From Plazaster borealis (lineage: Eukaryota; Echinodermata; Asteroidea; Forcipulatida; Labidiasteridae): a DNA stretch of 64,000 bases. Both the position numbers and the translations under genes were made by a program. The notes below the pieces were generated by a model that searched no databases, was not told where the DNA came from, and worked only from the letters and a program-made list of their open reading frames with translations. Where the stretch lies: contig CM037473.1 of the NCBI GenBank assembly GCA_021014325.1, forward strand, positions 13,516,696-13,580,695. Direction: 5' to 3'. Within the stretch, counting starts at the first letter, position 1. Each line of letters begins with the position of its first letter. Below are positions 49,901 through 59,403 of this stretch, piece after piece.

Positions 49901-51052
49901 AGAGCTTGTTCTTGGGAAAACGGCAGAAGAGCTGGGGCAACTCAAACTGGAGGTTGGTATCAATTCAATTAACCCTACCAGTGTCCCAGGCTGATTAAAT
50001 CGGCCAAATTTATATCGCTTTTGTGTTTGTTACAACACACCACGTGACCTTACAATGGTGACCTTAGAGTGGTGTGTCGTAATGTGGTTTGATGTATTTT
50101 CTACACATACTTTCCACACGAGGAAAAGGAATTTTCATGTATTTTTTAACATGACTAATAAAATATTGAATTGAATTGAATTGAATTAAATGACCTTTGT
50201 GGAAGTTTGCGTTGTGACCAAAATAAAGTTTGGGAAGTCAGCTTTGAACTTATGTATGCCTGGGCTGCTGTCATTATTTCTATTTCTACCCCCCCCCCCT
50301 TCCCCCCCCCAAAAAAAAAACCCTAAAAAACCCCAAAAAAACAAAGTAGTTATACTTGGCTTAAAATGCACGGCATTACACAAATTTAATACATGGCACT
50401 GCTATTCTGTCATGAAGTCAACCTTAATGTATTATTTTAAATAATGTTGTATCCTTTCCCCAGGTTAATCGGGTAAGCTCCTTTTGGAAGAAATCAAATC
50501 AATAAATGTCATCTGTGACTCTTGTTGAATGAGGAAGTAGACAACAGTGTTTACAAAGTGCTAGTTTTGATTATAATGTTGGATTTTTTTACGTGCAGGA
50601 CGAATATGGTTACAATAATGTTTTCGAAGCGGCTTCCTTTGAGACCTTCATTTTTCGGATGCGCATCAAGATGGAAACATACAATGTAAGTAAAACTTTC
50701 TCTCTCCCCCCAACCCAAACAAGTCAAATAAAATTTATTTTTGAATTGTTGGTAATTTAGAGAAGTTCTTTCCACATCTATTTTTTGTTGTTATCATTTT
50801 TCCAACTTTGATTTGGAACTACTTCAGGAAAAAAACCTTTTGCGAACATGTTCAGCATATTTTGTTTTTGCCAAAATATTTTATTTATTTTTTTGTAATG
50901 TTGAAGGAACTTAAAGGAGCACTATCTTTCTGTTATCTCCCTTGCAGGAGGAAGCTCGACTAAAGTGTACATGCGCTGGTATCCAACCAATCGACACCAA
51001 GGAACTCTCCAAGAAACTCATCACAGACATCAGAGCTCTTGCTGCAGCCTAA
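28992..51052 (+). CDS. RPA1: Replication protein A 70 kDa DNA-binding subunit (complete, 16 exons)
   Basis: Large subunit of the heterotrimeric ssDNA-binding protein RPA, used in replication, repair and recombination. Exons: 28992-29024, 30225-30272, 31253-31343, 31748-31853, 32487-32647, 33255-33402, 33782-33953, 34881-35076, 44877-45016, 45832-45980, 46798-46930, 48642-48704, 49381-49494, 49845-49952, 50599-50685, 50948-51052; 1854 nt, 617 residues (human 616). The start is fixed by an in-frame TGA nine bases before the ATG. Domains: DBD-F about 1-115, linker, DBD-A about 185-300, DBD-B about 305-425, DBD-C about 440-617. The four ssDNA-stacking aromatics are present: Phe in RATAF and EMTF (DBD-A), Trp in TLTLWG and Phe in SDFGGRS (DBD-B). 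The DBD-C zinc ribbon is C-x4-C...C-x2-C (CSSPDC, CEKC). Intron 8 is 9.8 kb and holds a large extra exon. Confidence 0.97.
31093..31240 (+). repeat. tRNA-headed SINE, family S2
   Basis: TAGCTCTCAGTTGGTAGAGCG is a near-consensus A box region and GGTTCAAATCC a B box, about 40 bp apart, followed by GTCAATTTATCTTTGTTCC and CCCCAAATTATTTAAA. Other copies: 480-600 (+) and 49727-49800 (-). It is immediately upstream of RPA1 exon 3. Confidence 0.75.
32715..32900 (+). repeat. SINE S1 body fragment in RPA1 intron
   Basis: Lacks the tRNA-like head but carries the S1 body: TTGGATGGGACGTAAAACTG, TTGGTCCTGTGTGTTGTGTA, GCACGTAAAAGAAACCCAG. Confidence 0.6.
33502..33744 (+). repeat. Palindromic MITE, family M1b
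   Basis: GGGGCCTAATTTCATGGCTC ... GCAGAGCCATGAAATTGGGTCC. Ends about 37 bases before RPA1 exon 7 at 33782, so the exon's branch-point region abuts the element. Confidence 0.75.
34500..34850 (+). repeat. tRNA-headed SINE, family S1 (diverged)
   Basis: GTCATGTGGCCGAGTGATTAAG and GTGGGTTCGAATCCCGGTC form the head; the body is CTTGTATTCTTGAGCAAGAT and a distinct 3' part (CCAGGGCACTAATGTAAAGCGC) ending in ATTATTATAAT. It ends about 30 bases before RPA1 exon 8. Confidence 0.7.
35077..37153. other. RPA1 intron 8, 5' part (before the giant exon)
   Basis: Holds a repeat shared with 25630-25790 (35590-35770), an M2 element (36029-36402) and AT-rich DNA. I find no convincing first exon that could supply an independent start for the downstream giant exon, though a short non-coding exon cannot be excluded by eye. 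The polypyrimidine tract and AG at 37140-37153 close this stretch. Confidence 0.5.
36029..36402 (+). repeat. MITE-like repeat, family M2 (subtype b)
   Basis: TTAAAGGTATCGTACACGTT ... CAAACGTGTTCAGTGCCTTAA. Nearly identical over about 370 bp to 56612-56986. It contains the perfect palindrome AAAAACTTCTTGCAAGAAGTTTTT. Confidence 0.85.
37154..40788 (+). CDS. Giant intronic exon in RPA1 intron 8: candidate alternative C-terminus or nested gene (1211 codons)
   Basis: I do not recognise this protein. An uninterrupted frame runs to TGA at 40786-40788. The only ATG near the 5' end (37129) sits inside the polypyrimidine tract of a strong 3' splice site (TATTACTTTTTAG, ending 37153), so it is probably not a start. 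From the acceptor the exon begins AG|AAA, in the phase needed after RPA1 exon 8 (ends ...CTT G), giving a GAG codon at the join. Layout, numbered from the 37129 codon: Ser/Thr/Gln/Pro-rich N-part with His clusters (MHHQH, VHHNH, VHHHH); two 84-residue tandem repeats at about 116-283; a short helix near 405-435; NLS-like [11 protein letters not shown] at 517-527; an acidic Asp/Ser run near 595; a long Ser/Thr/Asp-rich stretch; a coiled coil at about 903-1000 ([15 protein letters not shown]); NEWTVVGG; and a basic RG-rich end. No canonical AATAAA occurs until 43092. Confidence 0.75.
37475..37978 (+). repeat. In-frame 252-bp tandem duplication inside the giant RPA1-intron exon
   Basis: GTCCGAGGGCGACGCTGCC begins at 37475 and again at 37727, a period of 252 bp or exactly 84 codons. 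The two copies differ at only about eight to ten positions by eye. Each encodes the His clusters VHHNHV and VHHHHVV. A partial third echo (MHHQHP) follows at about 38000. Confidence 0.95.
43140..43265 (+). repeat. tRNA-headed SINE, family S1 (short)
   Basis: AAATGGCTGAGCAGTCTGGT and GTGTGGGTTTGAATCCTGG give the head; the body stops after AAACAAGACACTTAAC. Confidence 0.65.
44575..44775 (-). repeat. Dispersed repeat shared (inverted) with 18505-18735
   Basis: TGGCAAACGCCATAGAGTTG and GATGTTCCCTCATTTTGC..CCAGTAGTGTTA match the complement of the copy in the CIT intron; both end in a CATATTTCATGGGAAGG(G/T) terminus. Confidence 0.65.
46325..46660 (+). repeat. Degraded MITE-like repeat (family M2 variant) in RPA1 intron
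   Basis: Similar to 877-1210; ends GGATACTGGTCTTTGACAGT.. as the M2 subtype b elements do (CACTGGTCTTTGACAATT). Confidence 0.45.
46971..47730 (+). repeat. Tandem array of M1 palindromic MITEs
   Basis: Five head-to-tail units bounded by CCGGACCCTGGGCCTGGTTT-type junctions: full units starting near 46971, 47189 and 47460, each of the latter two followed by a short internally deleted unit (about 47375-47458 and 47645-47730). The full-plus-short pair is repeated with a period of about 271 bp, a higher-order duplication. Confidence 0.85.
48076..48325 (+). repeat. SINE-like repeat, family S3
   Basis: GGCCCAGTGGTTTCTTTCAG with a local duplication of GTGGTTTCTTTC, CCCAGTTTCAAATCCTACCC, GGGTTTTCGG and CTAAAGCTGAACATTTCTTC, ending in an A/T-rich tail. 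Confidence 0.65.
48741..49096 (-). repeat. MITE-like repeat, family M2 (subtype a)
   Basis: TTAAAAAGTGTTTACAGGGA ... ACGTATACAGACCCTTTAAA; internal AATCTGAGAAACGTTATT and its complement. It begins about 37 bases after RPA1 exon 12. Confidence 0.65.
50464..50472 (+). CDS. RPA1: Candidate 9-nt microexon of RPA1 (Val-Asn-Arg)
   Basis: In the intron between the exons ending 49952 and starting 50599, the sequence ATCCTTTCCCCAG | GTTAATCGG | GTAAGC places a good acceptor and a near-consensus donor nine bases apart. Both neighbouring junctions are phase 0, so inclusion adds three residues between QLKLE and DEYGY in DBD-C without a frame change. Skipping it gives the length seen in human RPA1 at this loop. 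Confidence 0.4.
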
Positions 51053-51452
51053 ACTCAGAAGCAGATCAACAGAAAGCTCTTGGTGACCGATGACCTGCTT
51101 CGCCAATAGGGGAGTATTGGCGACACAAAAAGAAAATGTCTGATACCGCAGTATATTTAGGGGCCGTTCACAATTATCAACACTTTCACAAGCATACAAA
51201 CCGAACGCCAGGGAGAGGGGGTTAATGCTCGCTGTACACTTTTGTTTTCTGAACAAATTTGTTGGAACTACAAAAACATAGCTTCATGGCCCCTTTTGCA
51301 CCATTAGATAAGACGCAGTGATTTTTTATGTATTTTCTTTTACCTTTTGAAAGTCACATGTCGCGTCTTGTACGCAGGAAATTACAGTTTTATATATCTG
51401 TTTAAGATGTGTAAGTTCTTTATATATTTTCTATAGCTGTGCTCGTAATAAA
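51053..51452 (+). terminator. RPA1 3' UTR and polyadenylation signal
   Basis: After the TAA at 51050-51052 the first canonical AATAAA is at 51447-51452, giving a 3' UTR of about 0.4 kb. A run of eleven G follows at 51546-51556. Confidence 0.6.
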
Positions 51453-52461
51453 CAGGGTTTGCATGTAACTCACATACAAGTTGAACTGTCTCTATGTAGA
51501 ATAGTGTGGAAAAACCCAAACCATTTTTCCCCTTACTCTTTTAAGGGGGGGGGGGTATTGAAAAAGTGTACAGTTTGTACGCTTGTGAAATTGTTGATAA
51601 CTAAAATACAGGAGATATCAAATTTGTGTACGACTTTTTATGCTATTGTGTAAAGAAAAGAAAAGTCCAATGTGGCTCAACCAAGTAAATATTTTTGGAC
51701 ACACTTGCACTTTCTGTAGAATATCTCTTACAAATTACAAAAGGTTTTGATGTAAGCTTATGTATTCTCCATGTACTGTTTACTTAACACCAATGTAGAT
51801 TGATCAAGGGTAACTATTAAACAGTTACCGAAGCATAATTATGATTTTATACTGAAAAAAGAAAGAAAAGAAGTCACTTTCTTAGCTGTGTATTGAGAGA
51901 GTTGCAACAACCTAAAAATTTTGGGTCAATAAAAAACGCATGTGAGCACACAGGGTGCCAGACTAGACTGCACATTGGATTGTGCTATGTTTTGTTTGGT
52001 GCTCGATATGGAGAATGGTGGGGTACCATTGTGTGGTTGGAATCCAGGGAATTCTTAAGAGGATTTTCGGGGGGTACTTCTGTACAAGAGGAAAATAGTG
52101 TGTTTAAATATGGGAACATTGGGGGGGGGGTACCACCCTTCCCCCATATCGTGCATGGTATACTACATTTAGACCAAAAATGGCATCCAGCAACCATGTG
52201 ACTAAAGAAAACTGGTTCCTCCATGTCACAACTCTCGCAATACACAGCTCTTGGAGGAGGTTGAAGCAGGAAGAGAAAACTGACAAGAATTCAGTTGCAG
52301 GAGTATTTGAAGTTTTACTCTTTATAATTATCTTGAGTTAGTAAGACACCTAATTACCAAACACAGTTGACTAAGATTCTGTTCTGTATTCCTTTTGTAC
52401 TTGTTTATTTTCATACTGCATGAAATTAAATTTCCTTTGAAGTACATACTTTTGTCACTGG
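51453..52461. other. Convergent intergenic region between RPA1 and the TLDc gene
   Basis: No gene seen. Contains two G runs (eleven at 51546, ten at about 52121). The second lies in a repeat-like block (TGCTCGATATGG ... GGGGGTACCACC ... ATGGTATACTAC) that partly matches 20760-20820 in a CIT intron in inverted orientation. Confidence 0.5.
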
Positions 52462-53166
52462 TTTATTTTGTATAATAAAAATGTTAACACAATCATAAAT
52501 AGAATAGAACATGATGTAAATTGGTAATAGAAAATTGCACAAGTATCGTTCACAAGATTGGTATGGCTGAGCTGGGAATATCCGTAGCCATGACGACATG
52601 ATGCAAAGTAGTGCATCCAATGGAAGGTTAGGGGTCTTGAGCCCCAACCACAATCTTCAGTAAATAGCCACCAGTGCATAGATTTCGGTCCGAACCAATC
52701 GGTCCCAAGAGACTGATCAGCCTATTACGCAATATTCGCAATATTGTGCGCCCTCTACAGTTTGCCCAGGAGAGGTCATTTGCACAGTGTTTCATGGGAA
52801 AAGAGTTGACAAGCATTTGTCGTTGCGCTTCTATGCTGGCTCGTAAGTTACCCACCGGAACCGGTTGTAATGTTTTGTTCGTCGTTTACATGCAGATAAA
52901 GCATCAAGGTTGTATTTCTCTGCTGTGTTTACAGCATAAGATGGTATTGTTTGTGAGGCTGGTGAATGTTTTTTACAGTATTTCAGTCGGCCATTTTAAT
53001 CCAGGTTCCATTTTGCCCATACCGCACTGTGATTTTGTTTTTAAAGTCACTTTTTGAAAATGATGGTCTGTTGTAAGTAAATTGTAGAATTGCCCACATT
53101 CAATTTGACCACAGTCCACTCCAGCAGCATCTTGTCTTGGTTGTTATGAAGCCAAAGATGACAAAT
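52462..53166 (-). terminator. 3' UTR of the TLDc gene with candidate poly(A) signal
   Basis: Reading the minus strand past the stop at 53167, AATAAA occurs at 52467-52462 (TTTATT on the plus strand), with another at about 52410-52405. The transcript would converge on RPA1 without overlapping its 51447 signal. Confidence 0.35.
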
Positions 53167-56100
53167 TCAGTCCCTGGCGAATTGCTCTGCATGATTAACT
53201 TTGACTCCGCCCCATTCAAGTAGCATCTTGTCTGGATTGTCATCCCACTGTCCAGGAAGCTTCACCTTTGGATAAAACAAGACGTTAAAAAATGTTTACA
53301 AAGGTACAATTCTATGGAAGTACCATTTATTTTTAGAGGTGCAACTTTTTTCGATCTACATAAGAAATCAAACTTTAAATCAAGATTTATTTTTTCTGCC
53401 CCCCCCCAAGAATTTTTGTTTGTTTTCCCCTGATTTGTATCCTAGCATATGTGATTAAATCCCAAAAATTTGGAAAACGCTATGTCTATAAAATGATAAT
53501 CTTGACTGCATGGATTTTCCAGATCTTTTGTTCTCGGTAGCCAGTTGCACCTTTGTTAAACTGCAATTTCTAATTATTACTTCAATATTGCAAGCCTTTA
53601 GAACATTCACGCAAACTGTAAAGTTCTGATTGATTTTCTCAGATTGTGATTTACATTGCCTGTAATGTGAATTCTTTTTGAGAAACCTCCCGGTGCTCCT
53701 GTGTAAATCTTGAGGGGATATGTTTCAAAACCCTTTTAAGACACTTACCTTGGCAGCTCTCTCTGCATCTTTTATTTCCGTCTTCTTTTGCTTGGCCTGG
53801 GCCACTCTTGTTCCTGAATCACCACAGCCCCAAACCTGTTCAATTCACATTTGGTAAAAATTATTACACATTGCTGCCTCATTTCTGCCTTGCATTAGGA
53901 AATATTTTACTCATGTCAGAGGGAACTTTTGAGAGAGAAGATTGACGGAAATGTAGACGGAATGTCCCCCAATTTTAAAGTTGTTTCAAAGACACGACTT
54001 TGTGTTGTACATTTGTATTATACCTTGGGCATGGACTGATCCACTCGTAAGGTTGTGCTCCACAATGTGTAGCATTCAGTTGATATACGTAACTTTCATT
54101 ATGCTGTACATGAAGTGGATGAAATGCTCACCTCCACAGGGTGTGGACTCTGATCCACTTGAGGTTATGCTCCACAATGTCTAGCACTGAACTGATATAC
54201 ATAACTTGCTATATTTTGTAAACGTAGTTGATGAAGTTATTCTCACCTCCAGAGTGTGGACTGATCCACTAATATGGTTATGCTCCAAACTGTCTTTTAT
54301 TGAACTGATATGCATAACTTGCTATATTTTGTAAACGTAGTTGATGAAGTTATTCTCACCTCCAGAGTGTGGACTGATCCACTAATATGGTTATGCTCCA
54401 CAATGTCTAGCATTGAACTGATATACATAACTTGCTATATTTTGTAAACGTAGTTGATGAAGTTATGCTCACCTCCAGAGTGTGGACTGATCCACTAATA
54501 TGGTTATGCTCCACAATGTCTAGCATTGAACTGAATACATAACTTGCTATACTCTAGTAGTTGATGAAGTTATGCTCACCTCCAGAGTGTGGACTGATCC
54601 ACTGGTATGGTTATGCTCCACAATGTCGAGCCCTTCCTTGAGTTTCAACACTTTGTGTTTACTGTTCCGTCCGATGCTGATTCCTCGTGGGATGTTCCGG
54701 GAACGATCGTTGAAGAGGATCATACCGTCACCCTCTGGAAATCAAACAGCAAGATGCAAATTAAGAAAACTCCACAGTATCATTTTGTTAATTAGCCAAG
54801 GAAACAGAAATGGTTTATGAAGACTGAAAGGGAGACTCTCTTTCTTCACAGATGGTTCTATTTAATTCAGTTTCATTAAATGGTCTACAAAATAGTTTTA
54901 AAAAGCCAGGATTTTTCTGTGGATGGAATTTAAAATAAGAAAAAAATCTCAGGTTTTGGGAAGGAAAGCTAGAGGCCCTCATCTTCCTTTTCTGGACCCC
55001 TTTTTTGACTATTTTATGGACCATTAAATGAAACTGAAGTGATTGGAATTATTTGTGAGGAAAGTTTCTTTTGCAGAGTTTGAGTAATTCTGGACTCTGG
55101 CACACAAGCAGAAAGCAGTTATCTAGTTATCATTTACAAATTAATTAAAATGATTTATATATATTTTGTTTGTTAAATAAACTGGCAACTTACCCTCAAG
55201 TTTCTTAACATCCGGTGAAAGTCTCATCACACAACAGCTACTGCCTCCCCAAGATTGTGTCCCATCCCTTCATACAGAAATTAAAAGCCACTTTAAATAC
55301 TGTAAAGTATTATTAAGTTGTTGGTATTGAAGGAAACGACCCCTCAAAGCTAACTTAATCACATCAGCTTGGAAGCCTGTGGAAACCTATAATCAAGGGT
55401 GTTTTGATATGAGTAGGAAACACAGAGGTCAAGTACGAATTGACAGCTATGGCTTGTTGACCATCGCATTCAAGCACAGGCTGTCCTCAGCAATACCCTT
55501 AGCAACAGCTGTAGCCGCAGCCTCAGCTTAAGATAAACCCTCATCTTTTACTTGCAGTGTTTTGGGTTCTTTCATGTTCACTGCCTATCTTTATAAACAC
55601 AAGACACAATTTCCAGCTAATTCCCAGGTAAACTTGATTAAACTTTTCACTCTTAAATTGTTAACCTCTGGAAATTATTGACAAATAGTTGGGGTTTTTT
55701 CCATGGAAATAGCTGTCCGTGCCAGAGGGGTAGCTTGAGAAGAAAGCCTTTGTGTTAAAAGTCTGCAAAGTGTGAGAAAAGATTAATGCAGGGTCAAAGT
55801 AGGGTTAACATTCTCCAGGAATTTCCTGGGGTTTCTTTTCTCTGGATTTGGTTCTGTAGTATGAAAACAGCTTTGCATGTTGACACAAGCGTTAAAACCA
55901 TCATCAGGGTTGGGGTTCAAACCCATGTAAAGGATTGTGTCAACAAACACTTGACTGTTTTGTGTTTACCCTACCTCCACTCTGTGTCTAGTGCCACTGC
56001 ATACGTATGTCCCTCATCACAGCTGAGTAGCATGAGGGTTGGACCTCTGTAGCCAAAGATGTGATGCTTAAGTCTGTTTGTACTCAAACCATGGTCCCGA

Positions 56101-59100
56101 CTGCTGTACAGTAACGCCCAGAAGCCGTTATCAGAGTCCTATAAAAAGCAGAATACAGGATGGAACATTCAACACAGTTTGGATTATTTTTACAAAATGA
56201 TTTACATCTTAACGCTAGTTTGGTGTTGACTTTAACTTTTCATGACGTCCCTGTGTATTCTTACTGTGATGATTGAAGGTTCTCGTAAAAAAAAAGTCTG
56301 ACTGTTTTATCCCTGCCAGCCTCGGTCTGGTTTACATTGCTCTGAATGGAAGAAGAACAAAATGGCCGTACCATTAACGTCATCAAGCTGGTACTAGTGT
56401 CAAGAAACCAATGCTTACTTCTGTTGCTCCATTAGAATTTGGTTTGGTCTGGTTCCTAGGGTTCCTCAGAAAGACATTGGATAGAGAAGACTGAAGGATC
56501 CACCACCATGACTTGCACAACAACCGTCCTTCAACTACGTCAGCAATATCCACCGAAGCTGGGGATTTCTATGTGAAAAGAATAATTGATTTTATCAGTC
56601 AAGTTAACTCCTTAAAGGCAGTGTACACATTTGGTAATAACTCAAAATATATATTAGCATAAACACTGACTTGGTTACGAGCAACAGAGAGCTGTTTATA
56701 GTATAAAACATTGTGAGAAACGACTCCCTCTAAAGTAACGTAGTTTTTGAGAAAGAGGTAATTTCTCACTAAAATAATAAAAACTTCTTGCAAGAAGTTT
56801 TTATTCCTAACTGAAAGCACACAAATTTGTACAACAGTAGTGTATTTTCGTTCATCATTTTCTTGCAACTTCGATGACCAATTGAGCCCAAATTTTCACA
56901 GGCTTGTTATTTTATGCATATGTTGGGATACACCAAATGAGAACACTGGTCTTTGACAATTACCAAACGTGTATGATGCCTTTAAGAGCCAGTGGACAAT
57001 ATACTTCACTCCCAGTAAATCTGCCACAAAGGGTGTATGTTTGCAATGGAGGATCAATCTACCCCAAACCCTACCCCACCATCCACCATCCAAATCTGTG
57101 AAAAAGGGTTTCATCCAAAGTTTGACTTTGGGCAGCATTTTAGAGAGAATTACTTTTTCAGAATTCATCAAACGCTTTATTCCTGCATCAGACATGCAAC
57201 TTTGTTACTGCATAAAGCACAAGAGGACAGTTCCAGGCATAGAAAGAGTTTCTCAATTTTCAATGGCACAGCTGAGAAACCAAAAACAAGGAAATCAGCT
57301 GATCAGCTGAAAAGTAGCAACCCTTGTCTGTTTTTCAGTATCCATGGCAATAAAGAGGATAATAAAATGAGGAAACAGCAAATTGGCACTTGGCAGAGAG
57401 GGCGCTGTTTGAGATTGTGACCTCATATACAAGGGGTCTATACTGTTATTGTTTCAGTCTCCTCTAATCCCCAATATTCCCATAAATGATGCACTTCTCT
57501 GTAAATAATGACAACCCAAACCTCCCGTATTACAACTTCTAGAAACCCCACCTCTTCTCTTCGAAGCCATCCCACAAGACACTTGTGCATTCCAGTGAAG
57601 AGTTCTGGACAGTTGTCATCTATCCAGTCTGCAGCAGATGACCCCTGACCCTTTGAGGTCAGTAAGGTTGCTAAAGTGTCGATGACTCTGTCATCATCCA
57701 CACTGTGTAGGGAGAAAGAAATGCCAGAGCTGACCAGGAAGAGGCGGAGAGAAGACTGGAGGAGGCGAGTCACAGCTGGGATTGAAATGAACATAGAGAG
57801 AGACTTCAATAACGGTTTTGTCAGATGAAATATTTTTTGTATCTCTGAAAAACTAATAAAGTATTTAGAGGAAACCAAAATACTGTAAGAGGAATTTTGT
57901 TGTAACTTTCCTGTCAGCAGTAATTCTCTACCTATGTGGATCATATCGAGGAAGCTTTTTTCAGCATTTGATGTGAAGCTTTTTGGAAGCAACCAACTAA
58001 CACTTGGAGAGAATATTTACTGGTACTCATCAGGTATCTGGCATCCCAGCGGCCCACAGAAAGAACACTGAATTGCAGGTCCATCGGCTGGTAATAATTT
58101 CTTAACTTTCTTACTTTTGAAGAGCGACTTTTCTTACATTTGAGGAGCAGTTCATTAATGATATTTCAAGAAACTCGGGAAACATTTATTTTAAAAAGAA
58201 ACTGAACACTCCACACCTTGATGGTCAAGAGAAATACGACCGCAGAAAACCTCAATATATATTCTGTTCTGAGCAGAAGTTGTCGTCAGAGTCAAGATCC
58301 TTGACAACGAGTCCGAGCATTCTCGCTTTCTCAGCTCCGATCCAGAAGTGCTCATATGACTAAAGAGTTTCTCTACGAGCATTTGACCAGCTGAGGGAAA
58401 ATAACTCTGTGTGAGTTTGAAGAAAACAAAGGAATTAGTGGAGTTTGAAACATGTTGTACTTTAGTGAAAGAAATTGAGATGAGGGGCATTTTGATTTAA
58501 TAGATTTGTCAGAATTCGACTTGTGTATTAATCTTTCTGGATATATGTAAAGGTGTACTTTTTTTCCATCAGCATAATAAAACAAAATTAACAAAAACAT
58601 GGACCGCCTTTTTGGGTTGTTTTTTTTCTCAATTATGTTAAGGCTTAGTAAAAGTGACATACTTACAATGAACTTATCTTTGCTGACATGGTCACTACCA
58701 TCTTGTGAAACTGCCTGTTTAGTAATGGAAATAATTACAAGATATCATTTATACAAGTTTAAAGTAAAAGTATTTAGCCCTAAAAACCGATACAAAAGTG
58801 TTAGAGTTTATTAATATAGCTAGGCATGTGGAAATACTTTTGATGTACCACAGCTAATATTCAGTTGTGGTACCATCAAAAGTATTTCCACATGCCAATT
58901 TTATCTTAATGGTATTGTTAATATTATTAAATATTATTAATAATACTATTAGTATTACTATCAACAAAATATTTGCCAGGTCGGCTAATATAATGAACAC
59001 TATATAATTAATAATACCCATCATCATCATACATAGTTTGGGATGATCATAAACGTCAAGTTTCTATCTTGTTATTCTTGTTGTTTCATCCCTCCCCCTT

Positions 59101-59403
59101 CCCCAACCATAACCATAATCATCACCATGATTTATGACGAGGACAATTTGGGCGGGGCGGGGCAGAGTGTGGTCAATCTAACTACCCCCCTACAAAACTA
59201 GCCCTCCAAACAACACGTACAACAATGCATGTATGATGTACACCTTCCCGTAAAAAGGAAACTTTCCAGATGTTTGTAAGTAATGTTACGACAGCTATCC
59301 AAATTACAGTTACACTTACAGATATAAAGTGAGCCAATGGTCCATTTCGTTCTCCTGATGAACTTGAAGATTGTCCTTTCTGACTTGATTCTTGGCCTCC
59401 CAT
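53167..59403 (-). CDS. TLDc-domain protein, MEAK7-like (complete, 9 exons, 431 residues)
   Basis: Exons in coding order: 59403-59320, 58406-58217, 57844-57552, 56568-56419, 56138-55975, 55267-55194, 54734-54580, 53835-53749, 53265-53167; 1296 nt with all phases matching. The start is supported by an in-frame TAA 15 bases before the ATG. The protein begins MGGQESS, which fits the N-myristoylation pattern (Gly2, Ser6), as does MEAK7 (MGNSRS). Residues about 90-240 form a helical region with DWIDDNCPELF and SWWWILQSSLS. Residues about 240-375 form the TLDc domain: WALLYSSRDHG, GPTLMLLSCDEG, ILFND, SIGRNS and TLEVWGCG. A Lys-rich helix (AQAKQKKTEIKDAE) and a short tail follow. TLDc proteins include V-ATPase-binding and oxidation-resistance factors. 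Overall architecture and length (human MEAK7: 456) favour a MEAK7/RTC5-type protein, but divergence is high and no symbol is assigned. Exon 2 (58406-58217) is the least certain. Confidence 0.8.
53990..54590 (-). repeat. Minisatellite seeded by the 3' end of a TLDc-gene exon and its splice donor
   Basis: The authentic exon ends at 54580 (...HTLE | GTGAGC on the minus strand). Downstream in the intron, a unit of about 110 bp repeats with CCAGAGTGTGGACTGATCC on the plus strand at 54251, 54362, 54475 and at the exon itself (54582). More diverged copies lie at about 54025 and 54140. Each close copy includes about 45 bp of coding sequence and a GTGAG donor, followed by TTGATGAAGTTAT-type intron sequence. 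Confidence 0.85.
56612..56986 (+). repeat. MITE-like repeat, family M2 (subtype b)
   Basis: TTAAAGGCAGTGTACACATT ... ACGTGTATGATGCCTTTAA; near-identical to 36029-36402. It lies in a TLDc-gene intron about 44 bases upstream (in gene sense) of the exon at 56568-56419. Confidence 0.85.
58823..58896. repeat. Compact near-perfect inverted repeat (hairpin) in TLDc-gene intron 1
   Basis: Arms GGCATGTGGAAATACTTTTG and CAAAAGTATTTCCACATGCC pair exactly. Pairing continues inward (GTACCACA / TGTGGTAC) with one bulged base and a small AT-rich loop, about 74 nt in all. Confidence 0.9.

Noticed and set aside
57438..57992. 184-residue minus-strand open frame taken as one exon
   Set aside because: Both ends run past good splice sites. 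Only 57844-57552 joins in phase to its neighbours; the rest is intron read-through.
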